In this document: one piece after another, positions 10,502 through 19,271 of the stretch
Layout: each line of letters begins with the position of its first letter
Numbering within the stretch: position 1 is the first letter of the stretch
NCBI RefSeq assembly: GCF_028713515.1
Contig: NZ_JAQTOD010000003.1
Location: 186,001-250,000 of the forward strand
From: Sulfurimonas sp.
GTDB lineage: Bacteria; Campylobacterota; Campylobacteria; Campylobacterales; Sulfurimonadaceae
DNA: 64,000 bases
Direction: 5' to 3'
Program-made: the position numbers and the translations under genes
The notes under the pieces: generated by a model
What the model was told of the DNA's origin: nothing
Databases searched by the model: none
Seen by the model: only the letters and a program-made list of their open reading frames with translations

Positions 10502-11325
10502 ATTTTATACTTCTTTATTATTTCTTGAACTTCTCTGTTTTTCTCTCTTCTAAAACTATCAAAAAACCAACCATATTTATTGAAATAGTAGATTGTAGAT
10601 TTTATATGAGCTATCAGTAAAGATTTATTTTTATGAGACCCTCTTTCGTGTACATGGGTAATACTGACTTTTGGATAGAAAATAGTTTTATATTTTGCAT
10701 GGAGTCGCCTGTTGAGGTCAGTGTCTTCCATATACATAAAGATATTTTCATCAAACAGACCGATATTTTTTAGATGTTCAACTCGTAAAAACATAAAACA
10801 TCCATTTAAAAATGGAACATTTAAAATCTTGTCATAATCAAAATCATGAAGTTCATATTTATGATTGATTTTTTGGACCATTTTATCCAAAGGAATAAAT
10901 CTTCTAGCAATTAGCTCTATTGGAGTTGGTAGTAAATTACAAAGGTACTGCAATTTTCCATTAGGATAAAATGTTTTTGGGATTATATTTGCCACATCTT
11001 GATTTGCTTGCATATACTCATGTAACTCTTCCATCACACCTTGCTCAAAATAAGCATCGGGATTTAAAACCAAGTGGTAACTAGTGCCATCTGTGATACT
11101 TTTATTTATAGCTATATTATGAGCCTTGCCAAAGCCTAAGTTTGCATTGTTGTATATATACTCCACTCTCTCATCTATATTTGAGAGATACCTTAAGTTA
11201 TCTGTAGGTGAATTATCTATCAAATAGAGTTTTACATCCATAGAAGTGTTTAAAAAACTATAAACTGCCTTTTTTAGAAGCTCTTCATTATTTTGATATA
11301 AAACTATCGACCCACTTATCTGCAC
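10498..11325 (-). CDS. Family 2 glycosyltransferase, rhamnosyltransferase-like
   Basis: Cytosolic GT-A enzyme of 275 residues. It shows the IDNSPTDN loop (36-43), an NPD metal-site triplet at 88-90 and the FLNGCFMFLR followed by GLFDENIFMYMEDTDLNRRL block (about 172-207). That block is typical of WbbL-type rhamnosyltransferases and places the catalytic acid near E200/D201. dTDP-rhamnose is made by rmlABCD in the same array, which supports a rhamnosyl role. The donor remains inference. Confidence 0.8.
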   Translation of the reverse strand: MQISGSIVLYQNNEELLKKAVYSFLNTSMDVKLYLIDNSPTDNLRYLSNIDERVEYIYNNANLGFGKAHNIAINKSITDGTSYHLVLNPDAYFEQGVMEELHEYMQANQDVANIIPKTFYPNGKLQYLCNLLPTPIELIARRFIPLDKMVQKINHKYELHDFDYDKILNVPFLNGCFMFLRVEHLKNIGLFDENIFMYMEDTDLNRRLHAKYKTIFYPKVSITHVHERGSHKNKSLLIAHIKSTIYYFNKYGWFFDSFRREKNREVQEIIKKYKI

Positions 11326-11344
11326 AGCTCTTTCCCCTATATTC

Positions 11345-12271
11345 TTAAATCTTTAAAAATAACCCTAGATTACGAATAAAGCCTTGTTTCAAAAGTTTAT
11401 ATTTCCATAATATTACTCTTTTTTGCCAAAATGATTTTTCCTCTAACTCAGTAAAATCCTTTAGCATTGCTTTAGTTTTTTCATCCAGCTCATCTTCAAA
11501 TTGTTCCAAAAAAGCTTTAGCTTGAAACTTGTATTGTCCAACAATATCAAAAGAAAATATTTTATAAAAAGTTTTAAATAATACTTTAAAACTAAATCCA
11601 TCTGCCCCTACGGTATTGCCGACATGCTGTCTGTATTTTATACAAGTTGTATCTATAAAGCTTATCTTGCCAAATTGACTCGCAACAAGCCCTATCCACC
11701 AGTCATGCATAATGGCTCTGTCTGAAACAGGTAGGCACTTTTCTGCAAGTTTTCTATTTATCATCATGGTACACCCAGTGATGGTGTTTTGCACAATGAG
11801 ATTGTTGAACTTATTTTTATATGGATCTATCTTTTGAAAATTCATAAAAGAATTATTTATAATATGTAGCTTTTCATCCACTACTTCCAAATCGGTATGC
11901 ACCAAAAGAGGTACATCACCAAACTTTTCACTGGTCTCTTGCATCTTTATAAGAGATATTTGTATCTTATTGTTTTCCCATATATCATCTTGATCACAAA
12001 ACATAAAATACTCCGCATTGCTATTTTCAACTGCATATCGCAATAGTGTAGCAAAACTATTTTTAGCACCTAGATTCTCATTTATGTCCATCAACCTAAT
12101 ATTATAGGATTTCAGTATATCTAATGTAGCATCACTGCTTTTATCATCTCTGGTTATTATTTCAAAATCTTTATATGTTTGAGCAAATAACGAATCCAAT
12201 TGCTCTTTTAGGTACTTCTCTCCATTATAAGTGGATAAAAGTATGACTATTTTCTTTTGCATTGCTTTCAT
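11345..12271 (-). CDS. Family 2 glycosyltransferase
   Basis: GT-A enzyme of 308 residues beginning IVILLSTYNGEKYLKEQLDSL, with a CDQDDIW metal-binding motif at 92-98 and a MHDWWIGL block near 187. The last is seen in O-antigen GT2 enzymes annotated as rhamnosyl- or galactosyltransferases. The start overlaps the upstream GT2 stop in ATGA. It probably extends the lipid-linked repeat unit in the cytosol. Confidence 0.82.
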   Translation of the reverse strand: MKAMQKKIVILLSTYNGEKYLKEQLDSLFAQTYKDFEIITRDDKSSDATLDILKSYNIRLMDINENLGAKNSFATLLRYAVENSNAEYFMFCDQDDIWENNKIQISLIKMQETSEKFGDVPLLVHTDLEVVDEKLHIINNSFMNFQKIDPYKNKFNNLIVQNTITGCTMMINRKLAEKCLPVSDRAIMHDWWIGLVASQFGKISFIDTTCIKYRQHVGNTVGADGFSFKVLFKTFYKIFSFDIVGQYKFQAKAFLEQFEDELDEKTKAMLKDFTELEEKSFWQKRVILWKYKLLKQGFIRNLGLFLKI

Positions 12272-13116
12272 TTGAAGTATTTTTTTAGCTTATTTAATTT
12301 TATAAATCTTGCACAATAAATAATAACAAATATAAACAGCGTGCTCAATAACTTTATTTTATCTTTTGGGCCAAAAAAAGAGAGATTAGCAAAAACGGTA
12401 CGAAATCTATCTCTAAGTACCTTATTTCGGAGAATATTTGAGATATTTTCTTCATGTACTCTATAGGCACTAACTTTTTTATTTATAAAACCTAAATAAT
12501 TTTTTGATACCAACTTTAAATAAAAATCCCAATCTTCGGTCATAAGGTTTTCGTTGTATTTAAAGTCGTTATCCTCATACAGTTTTTTTCGCACCATTAA
12601 GACAGGGCCTGGAATAGACCAATGTCTAATAATTTCATTTTTAAGACTATTGTCGTCCATATAAAGCTTTATATCTCTATTGAAGTGCTCCTTTAAAGCA
12701 CTTGTATATAAACATTTATTATTGTTATTTACAATAATGCAATCACCTATTACAGCCATTTTGCTATAATTATCTTCTAGGTAATTAACTCTACTAGAAA
12801 GTCCATCTGGCAATAAATAATCATCACTTGCCAAAAGACATATATACTCACCTTTTGCTAAAGATACTAGTTTATTTAATGTTTTACTAACACCTTGATT
12901 TTCTTGACTCTTGTATATAATATCTATTTTATTTGAGTTTAATTTTATCCAATCTGCAATCTTCTCATCAGTACTATCGGTTGAGCCGTCATCTATAATA
13001 ATTATTTCTTTATTTGAATAGCTGGTTTCTAGTACACTATCCAAGCATTTAACCATATATCTTTCATGATTATATGCTGGGATAATAATAGAAACTAATG
13101 GAAAATCAGAACCCAT
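12268..13116 (-). CDS. Family 2 glycosyltransferase
   Basis: GT-A enzyme of 282 residues. [15 protein letters not shown] and IIIDDGSTD mark the nucleotide-binding fold, and ASDD at 96-99 is the metal-binding motif. The C-terminus ends in a hydrophobic stretch (about 250-272) that could be a membrane anchor. It overlaps the fdtB-like gene by 11 bases and the next GT2 by four. Donor and acceptor are unknown. Confidence 0.82.
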   Translation of the reverse strand: MGSDFPLVSIIIPAYNHERYMVKCLDSVLETSYSNKEIIIIDDGSTDSTDEKIADWIKLNSNKIDIIYKSQENQGVSKTLNKLVSLAKGEYICLLASDDYLLPDGLSSRVNYLEDNYSKMAVIGDCIIVNNNNKCLYTSALKEHFNRDIKLYMDDNSLKNEIIRHWSIPGPVLMVRKKLYEDNDFKYNENLMTEDWDFYLKLVSKNYLGFINKKVSAYRVHEENISNILRNKVLRDRFRTVFANLSFFGPKDKIKLLSTLFIFVIIYCARFIKLNKLKKYFK

Positions 13117-14221
13117 TGATTGCTTGTACTATTTTTATAGTATCTTCTAGGCTCTGCGCCCCACCTATAGGTAAACTTAGAACTTCTTCATGTATCTTTT
13201 CGCTGACAGGATAGCTTACATCATTCCACTCTTTATAGGCATTTTGTTTATGTGGTGGGATTGGATAATGTATTAATGTTTGAATTCCATTGTCTAAGAG
13301 GTATTTTTGTAATTCTTCTCTTTTTTCTGTTCTGATGACAAATAAATGCCACACATGATTTGAGTAATTTTGAGTGTTTAATTTTGAATTTTGAATTGGA
13401 AGGATGATCTTTTCATTTTTAATATTTTGCATATAGTAGTTTGCTATTTCTCTTCTTTTTTCTATTTCTATATCAAGATATTTTAGCTTTACTCTTAACA
13501 TTGCTGCTTGCATTTCATCTAAGCGACTATTTATGCCTTTGTAAATATTCTCATACTTTTTATGACTTCCATAGTTAGCAAGTGCTCTGATAGTGCTTGC
13601 AAGAGTATCATCATTTGTAGTGACAACTCCACCATCGCCTAGTGCACCTAGGTTTTTACCAGGATAAAAGCTAAATCCGCTGGCATCCCCCAGATTTCCA
13701 CTCCGCTTTTCACCATAATAGGCTCCATGCGATTGTGCTGAGTCTTCGATTACTTTTAGATTATATTTTTTTGCTATTGCATTAATAGCATCCATATCAC
13801 ACGTTTGACCGTAGAGATGTACAGGGAGGATCGCTTTGGTTTTAGAGGTAATTTTTTCTTCGATTTTTATCGGATCGATCAAATAGGTATCGATATTCGG
13901 TTCTACGAGAACGGGAACGAGATTGTTTTGAGAGATAGCAAGAATCGATGCGATATAGGTATTGGAAGGAACTATCACTTCATCGCCATCTTTCATAACT
14001 CCTAGCTCTTTATAGGCTCTTAGTATTAAGATAAGTGCATCAAGACCATTTGCCACACCGATGGCATGTTTTGTACCACAATATTCAGCAAATTCATTTT
14101 CAAACTCTTTACACTCATTTCCTTGAATATACCAACCACTATCTATTACTCTGGTACAAGCTTCTATTAATTTATCTTTATATTGAGCATTTAAGCCTTT
14201 TAAATCTAAAAATGGGATCAT
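13106..14221 (-). CDS. fdtB: dTDP-3-amino-3,6-dideoxyhexose transaminase (FdtB/QdtB type)
   Basis: PLP aminotransferase of 371 residues that aminates C3 of dTDP-3-keto-6-deoxyhexose. The N-terminus [14 protein letters not shown], the DSGWYIQG segment, [11 protein letters not shown] and [15 protein letters not shown] (PLP lysine K189, aspartate D160) closely match FdtB/QdtB. FdtA-like and FdtC-like genes lie about 5 kb upstream in the same array, separated by an inserted cassette. The ATG overlaps the wecE stop as ATGA. The first 61 bases are repeated at 18581-18641. Distinguishing Fuc3N from Qui3N output depends on FdtA versus QdtA and cannot be settled here. Confidence 0.85.
   Translation of the reverse strand: MIPFLDLKGLNAQYKDKLIEACTRVIDSGWYIQGNECKEFENEFAEYCGTKHAIGVANGLDALILILRAYKELGVMKDGDEVIVPSNTYIASILAISQNNLVPVLVEPNIDTYLIDPIKIEEKITSKTKAILPVHLYGQTCDMDAINAIAKKYNLKVIEDSAQSHGAYYGEKRSGNLGDASGFSFYPGKNLGALGDGGVVTTNDDTLASTIRALANYGSHKKYENIYKGINSRLDEMQAAMLRVKLKYLDIEIEKRREIANYYMQNIKNEKIILPIQNSKLNTQNYSNHVWHLFVIRTEKREELQKYLLDNGIQTLIHYPIPPHKQNAYKEWNDVSYPVSEKIHEEVLSLPIGGAQSLEDTIKIVQAINGF
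14161..14221. repeat. Direct repeat copy A (5' end of fdtB)
   Basis: It matches 18581-18641 at 55 of 61 positions, the last 39 bases being identical. The repeat ends exactly at the fdtB start codon. With copy B it brackets the wecE-to-GT-C cassette. Confidence 0.9.
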
Positions 14222-15354
14222 AAATGTGTACCTTGAAAATATTTTTTTATATTCGAGACAATAATAAAAATGTCATTCTCTAAAAGTTGATAATACATTG
14301 GCAACCTAATTAGCCTTTCGCTCTCGCTTGTAGTAAACTCATCCATCCCCTCAAATCTACCAAACTTCAAACCTGCAGGTGCAGAATGTAATGGCACATA
14401 ATGAAAAACTGCTAAGATGCCATTTTCTTTTAAGTGCTCTAACAGCTTTGTTCTCTCTTTTAAATCTTTCACTTTTAGATAAAACATATGTGCATTTTGT
14501 ACACATTCTGTAGGGATTTTTGGAAGCTCAAGAAATCCTTTCTCTTCAAGCTCTTTTAATCCATCGTAATATTTTTGCCAACTATTTAATCGGTTCGAAT
14601 TAATTTCATCTGCTTTTTCAAGATTCCCCCACAAATAGGCTGCACTCATATCATTCATAAGATAACTGCTGCCCAAATCTACCCATGAGTATTTATCAAC
14701 CATGCCTCTAAAAAATAGACTTCTGTTTGTCCCTTTTTCTCTTATGATTTCAGCTCTTTGTGTAAATCTTGCATCATTGATAACAAGAAGTCCACCTTCA
14801 CTGGTATAGTTTTTTGTTTCATGAAAGCTATACGCTCCTATATGCCCGATTGTCCCAAGCGGTCGCTCTTTATAGGTAGACATCATTCCTTGAGCAGCGT
14901 CTTCGACCACAAAAAGTCCGTGACGATTGGCAATATCCATAATAACATCCATCTCACATCCAACTCCTGCGTAATGGACAGGCACAATCGCTTTTGTTTT
15001 GTTGGTAATTGCAGCTTCGATTAATGTTTCGTCTATATTCATTGTATCGGGACGAATGTCTACAAACACAATCTTAGCTCCACGAAGAACAAATGCATTG
15101 GCAGTACTGACAAAAGTATAAGAAGGCATGATCACTTCATCGCCTTCTTGTATATCTAGCAATATTGCAGCAATTTCAAGTGCATGCGTACACGATGTGG
15201 TCAAAAGTGCTTTACTGCATCCGAGTTTAGTTACAAACCATTCGTGGCAGCGTTTCGTAAACTCTCCATCTCCCGAGATTTTTGAGCTTTTCATCGATGC
15301 TAAAACGTATTTTTCTTCATTACTGGTAAAAGGCGGTTTGTTAAATAGGATCAT
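14218..15354 (-). CDS. wecE: dTDP-4-amino-4,6-dideoxygalactose transaminase
   Basis: Class of PLP aminotransferases that convert dTDP-4-keto-6-deoxyglucose to dTDP-Fuc4N. The 378-residue protein has the WecE/RffA hallmarks FNKPPF at the start, [29 protein letters not shown] (D152) and [13 protein letters not shown] with PLP lysine K181. Its substrate is supplied by rmlA and rmlB in the same array. The downstream overlap with fdtB is ATGA. It is the first conserved member of a cassette with an acyltransferase and membrane glycosylation genes. Confidence 0.88.
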   Translation of the reverse strand: MILFNKPPFTSNEEKYVLASMKSSKISGDGEFTKRCHEWFVTKLGCSKALLTTSCTHALEIAAILLDIQEGDEVIMPSYTFVSTANAFVLRGAKIVFVDIRPDTMNIDETLIEAAITNKTKAIVPVHYAGVGCEMDVIMDIANRHGLFVVEDAAQGMMSTYKERPLGTIGHIGAYSFHETKNYTSEGGLLVINDARFTQRAEIIREKGTNRSLFFRGMVDKYSWVDLGSSYLMNDMSAAYLWGNLEKADEINSNRLNSWQKYYDGLKELEEKGFLELPKIPTECVQNAHMFYLKVKDLKERTKLLEHLKENGILAVFHYVPLHSAPAGLKFGRFEGMDEFTTSESERLIRLPMYYQLLENDIFIIVSNIKKYFQGTHL

Positions 15355-15357
15355 TGT

Positions 15358-15918
15358 TTATTCCTTGTTTTCTAAGTATTTTTTTTCTAATTCTAATAAA
15401 TCTTTTTTTCGATCCTTTAGTCTTTTAGCAGGGCTACCAATGTAGATTCCCCAAGGTTCAGTTGAGTTTAGTATTAAACTCATTGCACCTATTGAAGTCC
15501 CCTCAGCCAATATAACGCCTGGCATAATAATACTTCCAGCACCAACAATAGAGTATTTTTTTAAAATTACTTCTTTCATTAACTCATTTTTATACTCTTT
15601 TGGAATAGTTGAATTTGTCATAGTTTTACCGCTATAATCATCTGACTGAGTAAAGACTTGAACACCATAAGCTATAGTTGTAAAATCTTCAAAAACTATC
15701 CCTTTTTCTCCACCAGCAACCAAGCACATTGGAGTAATATGAACATTCCTACCTATTTTGATTTTTCCAGAAAGCACACAAAAATCATCGATGCGAGAAT
15801 TGTCTCCTATGTCTATTTGATCACAGTTATAAATACTTGCTTTATCGCTGATTTTTGCATTTTTGCCTATGTGTTTAAAGCCTAATTGTTGTAATTGCTC
15901 TTGTGTATAGTATGCCAT
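15358..15918 (-). CDS. Left-handed beta-helix acyltransferase (probable amino-sugar N-acetyltransferase)
   Basis: A 186-residue protein with many hexapeptide repeats (for example IGDNSRIDDFCVL, IGRNVHITPMC, VGAGSIIMPGV, EGTSIGAMSLI) and a C-terminal GIYIGSPAKRLKDR. This is the layout of trimeric acyl-CoA- or acetyl-CoA-dependent sugar transferases such as VioB-like or galactoside acetyltransferases. It lies four bases before wecE, so N-acetylation of dTDP-Fuc4N is the simplest reading. O-acetylation cannot be excluded. Confidence 0.8.
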   Translation of the reverse strand: MAYYTQEQLQQLGFKHIGKNAKISDKASIYNCDQIDIGDNSRIDDFCVLSGKIKIGRNVHITPMCLVAGGEKGIVFEDFTTIAYGVQVFTQSDDYSGKTMTNSTIPKEYKNELMKEVILKKYSIVGAGSIIMPGVILAEGTSIGAMSLILNSTEPWGIYIGSPAKRLKDRKKDLLELEKKYLENKE

Positions 15919-15921
15919 TTG

Positions 15922-16293
15922 TTAAACACTCCTGCTTGTTACGATAATGCCAGCTACAATAAACATAAGACCTAATATCTTTTGCCACGTAACTATTTCA
16001 TCAAAAATTAATACTGACAAAATAAAAACTAATACAAATGCTCCACTCATAAAAGGGTAAGCATAACTAAGTTCAAATTTTGTCATAGTTGCCATCCAAA
16101 AAAATGATGCTATAAATGCGGCTGCAAAACCACTAAAAATAAATGGATCAAACACTAATTTGAATAAAAATAAAACTTTGTCTAAAAAATCATTTGGCAA
16201 AGTAAAGTTCAATGAAGATATTCGCCATTTCAGAACCAACTGTCCGTAAACTGTAAAAAATATTGTTCCAAATATATAGAAGTATCCCATCAA
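15922..16293 (-). CDS. Small EamA/SMR-like membrane protein, putative undecaprenyl-phosphate sugar flippase
   Basis: A 123-residue integral membrane protein with about four hydrophobic segments, an early GQLVLKWR motif and a late WQKILGLMFIVAGIIV segment. This resembles one half of EamA/ArnE-F-type flippases. It sits directly after the GtrB-like transferase and overlaps it by four bases. Its position suggests it replaces GtrA, flipping undecaprenyl-phosphate-linked sugar to the periplasm. Confidence 0.72.
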   Translation of the reverse strand: MMGYFYIFGTIFFTVYGQLVLKWRISSLNFTLPNDFLDKVLFLFKLVFDPFIFSGFAAAFIASFFWMATMTKFELSYAYPFMSGAFVLVFILSVLIFDEIVTWQKILGLMFIVAGIIVTSRSV

Positions 16294-17246
16294 TTTCCTT
16301 CATTTTCAAAAGTAGTTTCTTGAACTATATATATTGGTCTATTTTTAGTTTCATCAAATATTTTACCTATATAAAGTCCTAGTATTCCCATATTAGCAAA
16401 GAGTAACCCAGCTATAAAATATATAGATACCATTACACTCGTCCAGCCCTCAACAGGAATGGAAAACATAAAATATCTTAAAATTAACCAACTTGCATAT
16501 AAAAGACTGAAAAAAGCTACGATAAAACCAAACTTGATAGAAAGTTTTAGTGGCTTATTGGACTGTGAAACTATACTATCGATTGCTAAATTTATCAATT
16601 TACTAAAAGTATAAGAACTTTTTCCTTCATCTCTTGAGGAATGTTCTATATTAATTTCAGTTCTTTTGAATCCTGCCCAATTTACGAATAAAGGATATGT
16701 TCTATTTTGTTCTCTCATTTGTTTTAGCGTATTTAAAACTTTTTTGGAAATAATACTAAAATTTGCTATTGTATTATCAATTTTACTTTCCGTAAAATAA
16801 TCATACACTTTATAAAAAAGTTTTGAACTAAGCTTTTTAAAAAAGGTATCTTTTCTCTTGGCTCTTCTCCCAAAAACAATATCATGTCCCTCAAGAGCTT
16901 TATTATAAAGCTTTATAATCTCTTCTGGTTGGTCTTGCAAGTCACAATCCATCACAACAATCCAATCGCCTTGTGCATAGTCAAGACCAGCTGTGATAGC
17001 TTTGTGCTGTCCAAAATTCCGTGATAGATTAATCCCTTTTACTCTGCTATCACTTTGTGCTAATTTTTTGATGGTTCCCCATGCATTATCAGGGCTTGAA
17101 TCATTTACCATGATTATCTCAAAATCATCTGTTACGGCTGAAAGAGATTGGGTTAATCTTTCATATAGATTGTTGAGACTCCCACAACATCCGTATACTG
17201 GGGTTATAATTGATATTTTTGATTGCAATGTTGTATTATTAAGCAT
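16290..17246 (-). CDS. Polyprenyl-phosphate glycosyltransferase, GtrB/ArnC-like
   Basis: GT2 enzyme of 318 residues that loads a sugar onto undecaprenyl phosphate. It shows ISIITPVYG, VNDSSPDN (48-55), NLSRNFGQHKAITAGLD and the DCDLQDQPEE motif at 100-109, all typical of GtrB and ArnC. Two C-terminal membrane helices (about 231-252 and 264-287) are followed by GLYIGKIFDETKNRP, again a family mark. It works with the small flippase downstream and the GT-C protein upstream as a three-gene module. Confidence 0.88.
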   Translation of the reverse strand: MLNNTTLQSKISIITPVYGCCGSLNNLYERLTQSLSAVTDDFEIIMVNDSSPDNAWGTIKKLAQSDSRVKGINLSRNFGQHKAITAGLDYAQGDWIVVMDCDLQDQPEEIIKLYNKALEGHDIVFGRRAKRKDTFFKKLSSKLFYKVYDYFTESKIDNTIANFSIISKKVLNTLKQMREQNRTYPLFVNWAGFKRTEINIEHSSRDEGKSSYTFSKLINLAIDSIVSQSNKPLKLSIKFGFIVAFFSLLYASWLILRYFMFSIPVEGWTSVMVSIYFIAGLLFANMGILGLYIGKIFDETKNRPIYIVQETTFENEGN

Positions 17247-18564
17247 ATTTTTTTTCTCGGAAATAAAATATTAAAGATAGTAAAAATAAAAAGATAATAA
17301 ATATCTTTGGGAAATAGAAATATCTAGTTTCAAAATGAACAACTGTAAAAATCATTAAATAGGTTATAAAAAGTGAAACAAATATCCATCCCAAAAGTTG
17401 TGCAATACTATTTTTGTGCTTGTAACAAATTGTTATGACGATGAATATACACATTAAAATAAAACTATTGTTAATGATCATGCTGTTTTGTGTAATTTTT
17501 GGGCTTGGTGATGTCCAATAGCCAAGCTCAGAGAACCAGTAATTTTTTAAGGGAATAAATTTTATCTGATACCATAAAATGGGGTCACCTAAAAAAGTTT
17601 TTATCAATAATTCTGGATTACTATTTTTTATGTCATCGCACGTTGAAGGATTGACTAAGCAAATCATATTCCCTTTGCCTTCAACTATCCAACCTCCACC
17701 AATGCTTAACAATTTTTCATTTGAACTTACTAAATTGCTATAAATTAAAGATGATGTTGCTACCCATGAAATTCTGTCGTTATGGATTTTGTTATAAATT
17801 CTCCACGGTAAGGTAATGAGAACTGATGTTATAATGATATAAAAAAGTATACGTATATTTTTTAAATCAATTTTATTTCTTTTTGAATTAAACTTATATC
17901 TCAAAATATTAAATATAATAAAAAAGATACCGAATAGTGAAAGAATTACTAATATCGTTTCAAATTGTGATCTGAAGTAGGCTGATATCCCTAAAAATAG
18001 CCCTGCTAAAATTGAGTAAACTGTATATGAATGATAGTGCGCTTTTAGCATAAATAAGACAAATAATAAAAAAAACCCTATTGAAAAACTTTCTCCTAAT
18101 AATACCCCGGTAGGTTCGAGCAAAAAAACCCTAGATACAGGAAAAATAAATAAAATTAAAGGTATGAAAAACGCAATTAGTCTGTTAATATTTTTAGGTA
18201 TAAAACCATATATCATAATCAATACAAATGAAAATATTAAAGATGAAAGAATTTGTAATGTTAATATTATGTATACATATTCCCCAAATAATTTTAGAAT
18301 ATATCCTTCAATCAGCATAAAACCGGGTGGCCATAAATTTATTAACCATTGATTAGCAGGTGTAAACCATCCATTTTTAGATACATCTATTGCACCAGTT
18401 AAAAAACTCACAGGATCACCTAAACTACTAGTTTTTATTATTTGATCGATAGTGAAATATACGTTAAATTGATCTGGGATATCTCTTACAAAAAGAGATA
18501 TAAGCATTAACACTGAAAAATATATAGAATATATAAACCATTTGTAATTTAATAAAGTTATCAT
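17239..18564 (-). CDS. Multi-span membrane protein, probable GT-C glycosyltransferase
   Basis: A very hydrophobic 441-residue protein with about ten predicted membrane segments. A first periplasmic loop holds several acidic residues (DIPDQFNVYFTIDQ) and a WPPGFMLIEGY motif, and AYFRSQFETILVIL follows mid-protein. This fits dolichol/undecaprenyl-phosphate-sugar-dependent GT-C enzymes, but no named family is certain. GTG at 18570 is an alternative start. ATG at 18564 is preferred because it overlaps the stop of the truncated fdtB ORF in ATGA. It is strongly AT-rich compared with its neighbours. Confidence 0.7.
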   Translation of the reverse strand: MITLLNYKWFIYSIYFSVLMLISLFVRDIPDQFNVYFTIDQIIKTSSLGDPVSFLTGAIDVSKNGWFTPANQWLINLWPPGFMLIEGYILKLFGEYVYIILTLQILSSLIFSFVLIMIYGFIPKNINRLIAFFIPLILFIFPVSRVFLLEPTGVLLGESFSIGFFLLFVLFMLKAHYHSYTVYSILAGLFLGISAYFRSQFETILVILSLFGIFFIIFNILRYKFNSKRNKIDLKNIRILFYIIITSVLITLPWRIYNKIHNDRISWVATSSLIYSNLVSSNEKLLSIGGGWIVEGKGNMICLVNPSTCDDIKNSNPELLIKTFLGDPILWYQIKFIPLKNYWFSELGYWTSPSPKITQNSMIINNSFILMCIFIVITICYKHKNSIAQLLGWIFVSLFITYLMIFTVVHFETRYFYFPKIFIIFLFLLSLIFYFREKKYA

Positions 18565-18641
18565 TTGCACTCAGTAAAAGCCTCTATTAATTCAGCTCTG
18601 TGTTGAGCATTTAAGCCTTTTAAATCTAAAAATGGGATCAT
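18561..18641 (-). pseudogene. Truncated fdtB 5' end, 26-residue remnant
   Basis: The frame reads [20 protein letters not shown] and ends AFTECK before TGA. Its first 20 residues match fdtB at 13106-14221 with changes only at QHRAE against QYKDK. It starts at the TAATG junction with orf127 and ends in ATGA with the GT-C gene. It is a fragment of a diverged fdtB allele. As it lies in the translated array it may now act as a coupling leader; that is inference. Confidence 0.8.
18581..18641. repeat. Direct repeat copy B (fdtB remnant)
   Basis: Partner of 14161-14221; 55 of 61 bases match. Differences cluster in the distal half, as expected if this copy comes from a different allele rather than a recent tandem duplication. 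Confidence 0.9.
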
Positions 18642-19024
18642 TAGTTTTCCTCGCTTTCTTCTAAAATTATGATTTCATAATCATTTTTATTCAAACTTTC
18701 CAAAAACAAGCATTCTAGTATATTATCATGTTTTATTTCATAACCTTTGGTTCTAAAAAAATCTGCATGCTTTTTAGGCACTTCAGTTCCTGAATAGCCG
18801 TCATGAGTACTTCCATCTATGTTCACAGAATACAATTCTTTGCCATTACCATTTGGTTTTGCATAAACATGACTATGAGTTATTGTCATATTATTTGTAT
18901 TACCAGTATCTTGTCTATATGAGTTTTTTGTTCCATCAATTTGCTTGTAAACTATATGCTCAAATAACATTATTTTCTCAACTATTTGCTTCTCTTTTAA
19001 AAAATCTTTAAAACTTGGAATCAT
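18641..19024 (-). CDS. Hypothetical protein, 127 residues
   Basis: I do not recognise a family. The protein starts MIPSFKDFLKEKQIVEKIML, is polar and soluble, and has a central histidine/glycine-rich stretch (THSHVYAKPNGNGKELY followed by NIDGSTHDGYSGTEVP). No signal peptide or membrane segment is seen. AAGG lies about ten bases before the ATG. Its stop overlaps the fdtB remnant start as TAATG, and its start overlaps the GNAT fragment by 17 bases. It is an unusual passenger in a glycan operon. Confidence 0.6.
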   Translation of the reverse strand: MIPSFKDFLKEKQIVEKIMLFEHIVYKQIDGTKNSYRQDTGNTNNMTITHSHVYAKPNGNGKELYSVNIDGSTHDGYSGTEVPKKHADFFRTKGYEIKHDNILECLFLESLNKNDYEIIILEESEEN

Positions 19025-19271
19025 TGTACAAATACCTTCTATATTTTTCTTTTGTTATTTCATAATCATTTTTTTCAAAATTAAAAAAATAATCCAACTC
19101 ATCTTCATCAACTATCTTTGCCCCAAATCTTTGATGAAATGCTATAACCTTATCATTCCCTTTTCGTACATCGAAATGAGATTTTTCAAATCCTAAACCA
19201 TAAAATCCAAATTCATTTCTCATATTTATATTTTTACCATAAATAATCATGCTGCCATTAGGCAAAAATAA
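19008..19271 (-). pseudogene. C-terminal fragment of a GNAT N-acetyltransferase
   Basis: About 85 codons, from a possible TTG at 19265, contain GLGFEKSHFDVRKGNDKVIAF and the RFGAKIVDEDELDYFF stretch. This is the C-terminal half of a GNAT fold of the kind found in amino-sugar operons; the N-terminal half is missing. The frame is continuous with the upstream fdtC-like gene apart from one TAG (19274-19272), next to a run of nine G. I read it as a remnant left by deletion. An expressed small protein or a broken fusion is possible. Confidence 0.6.
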
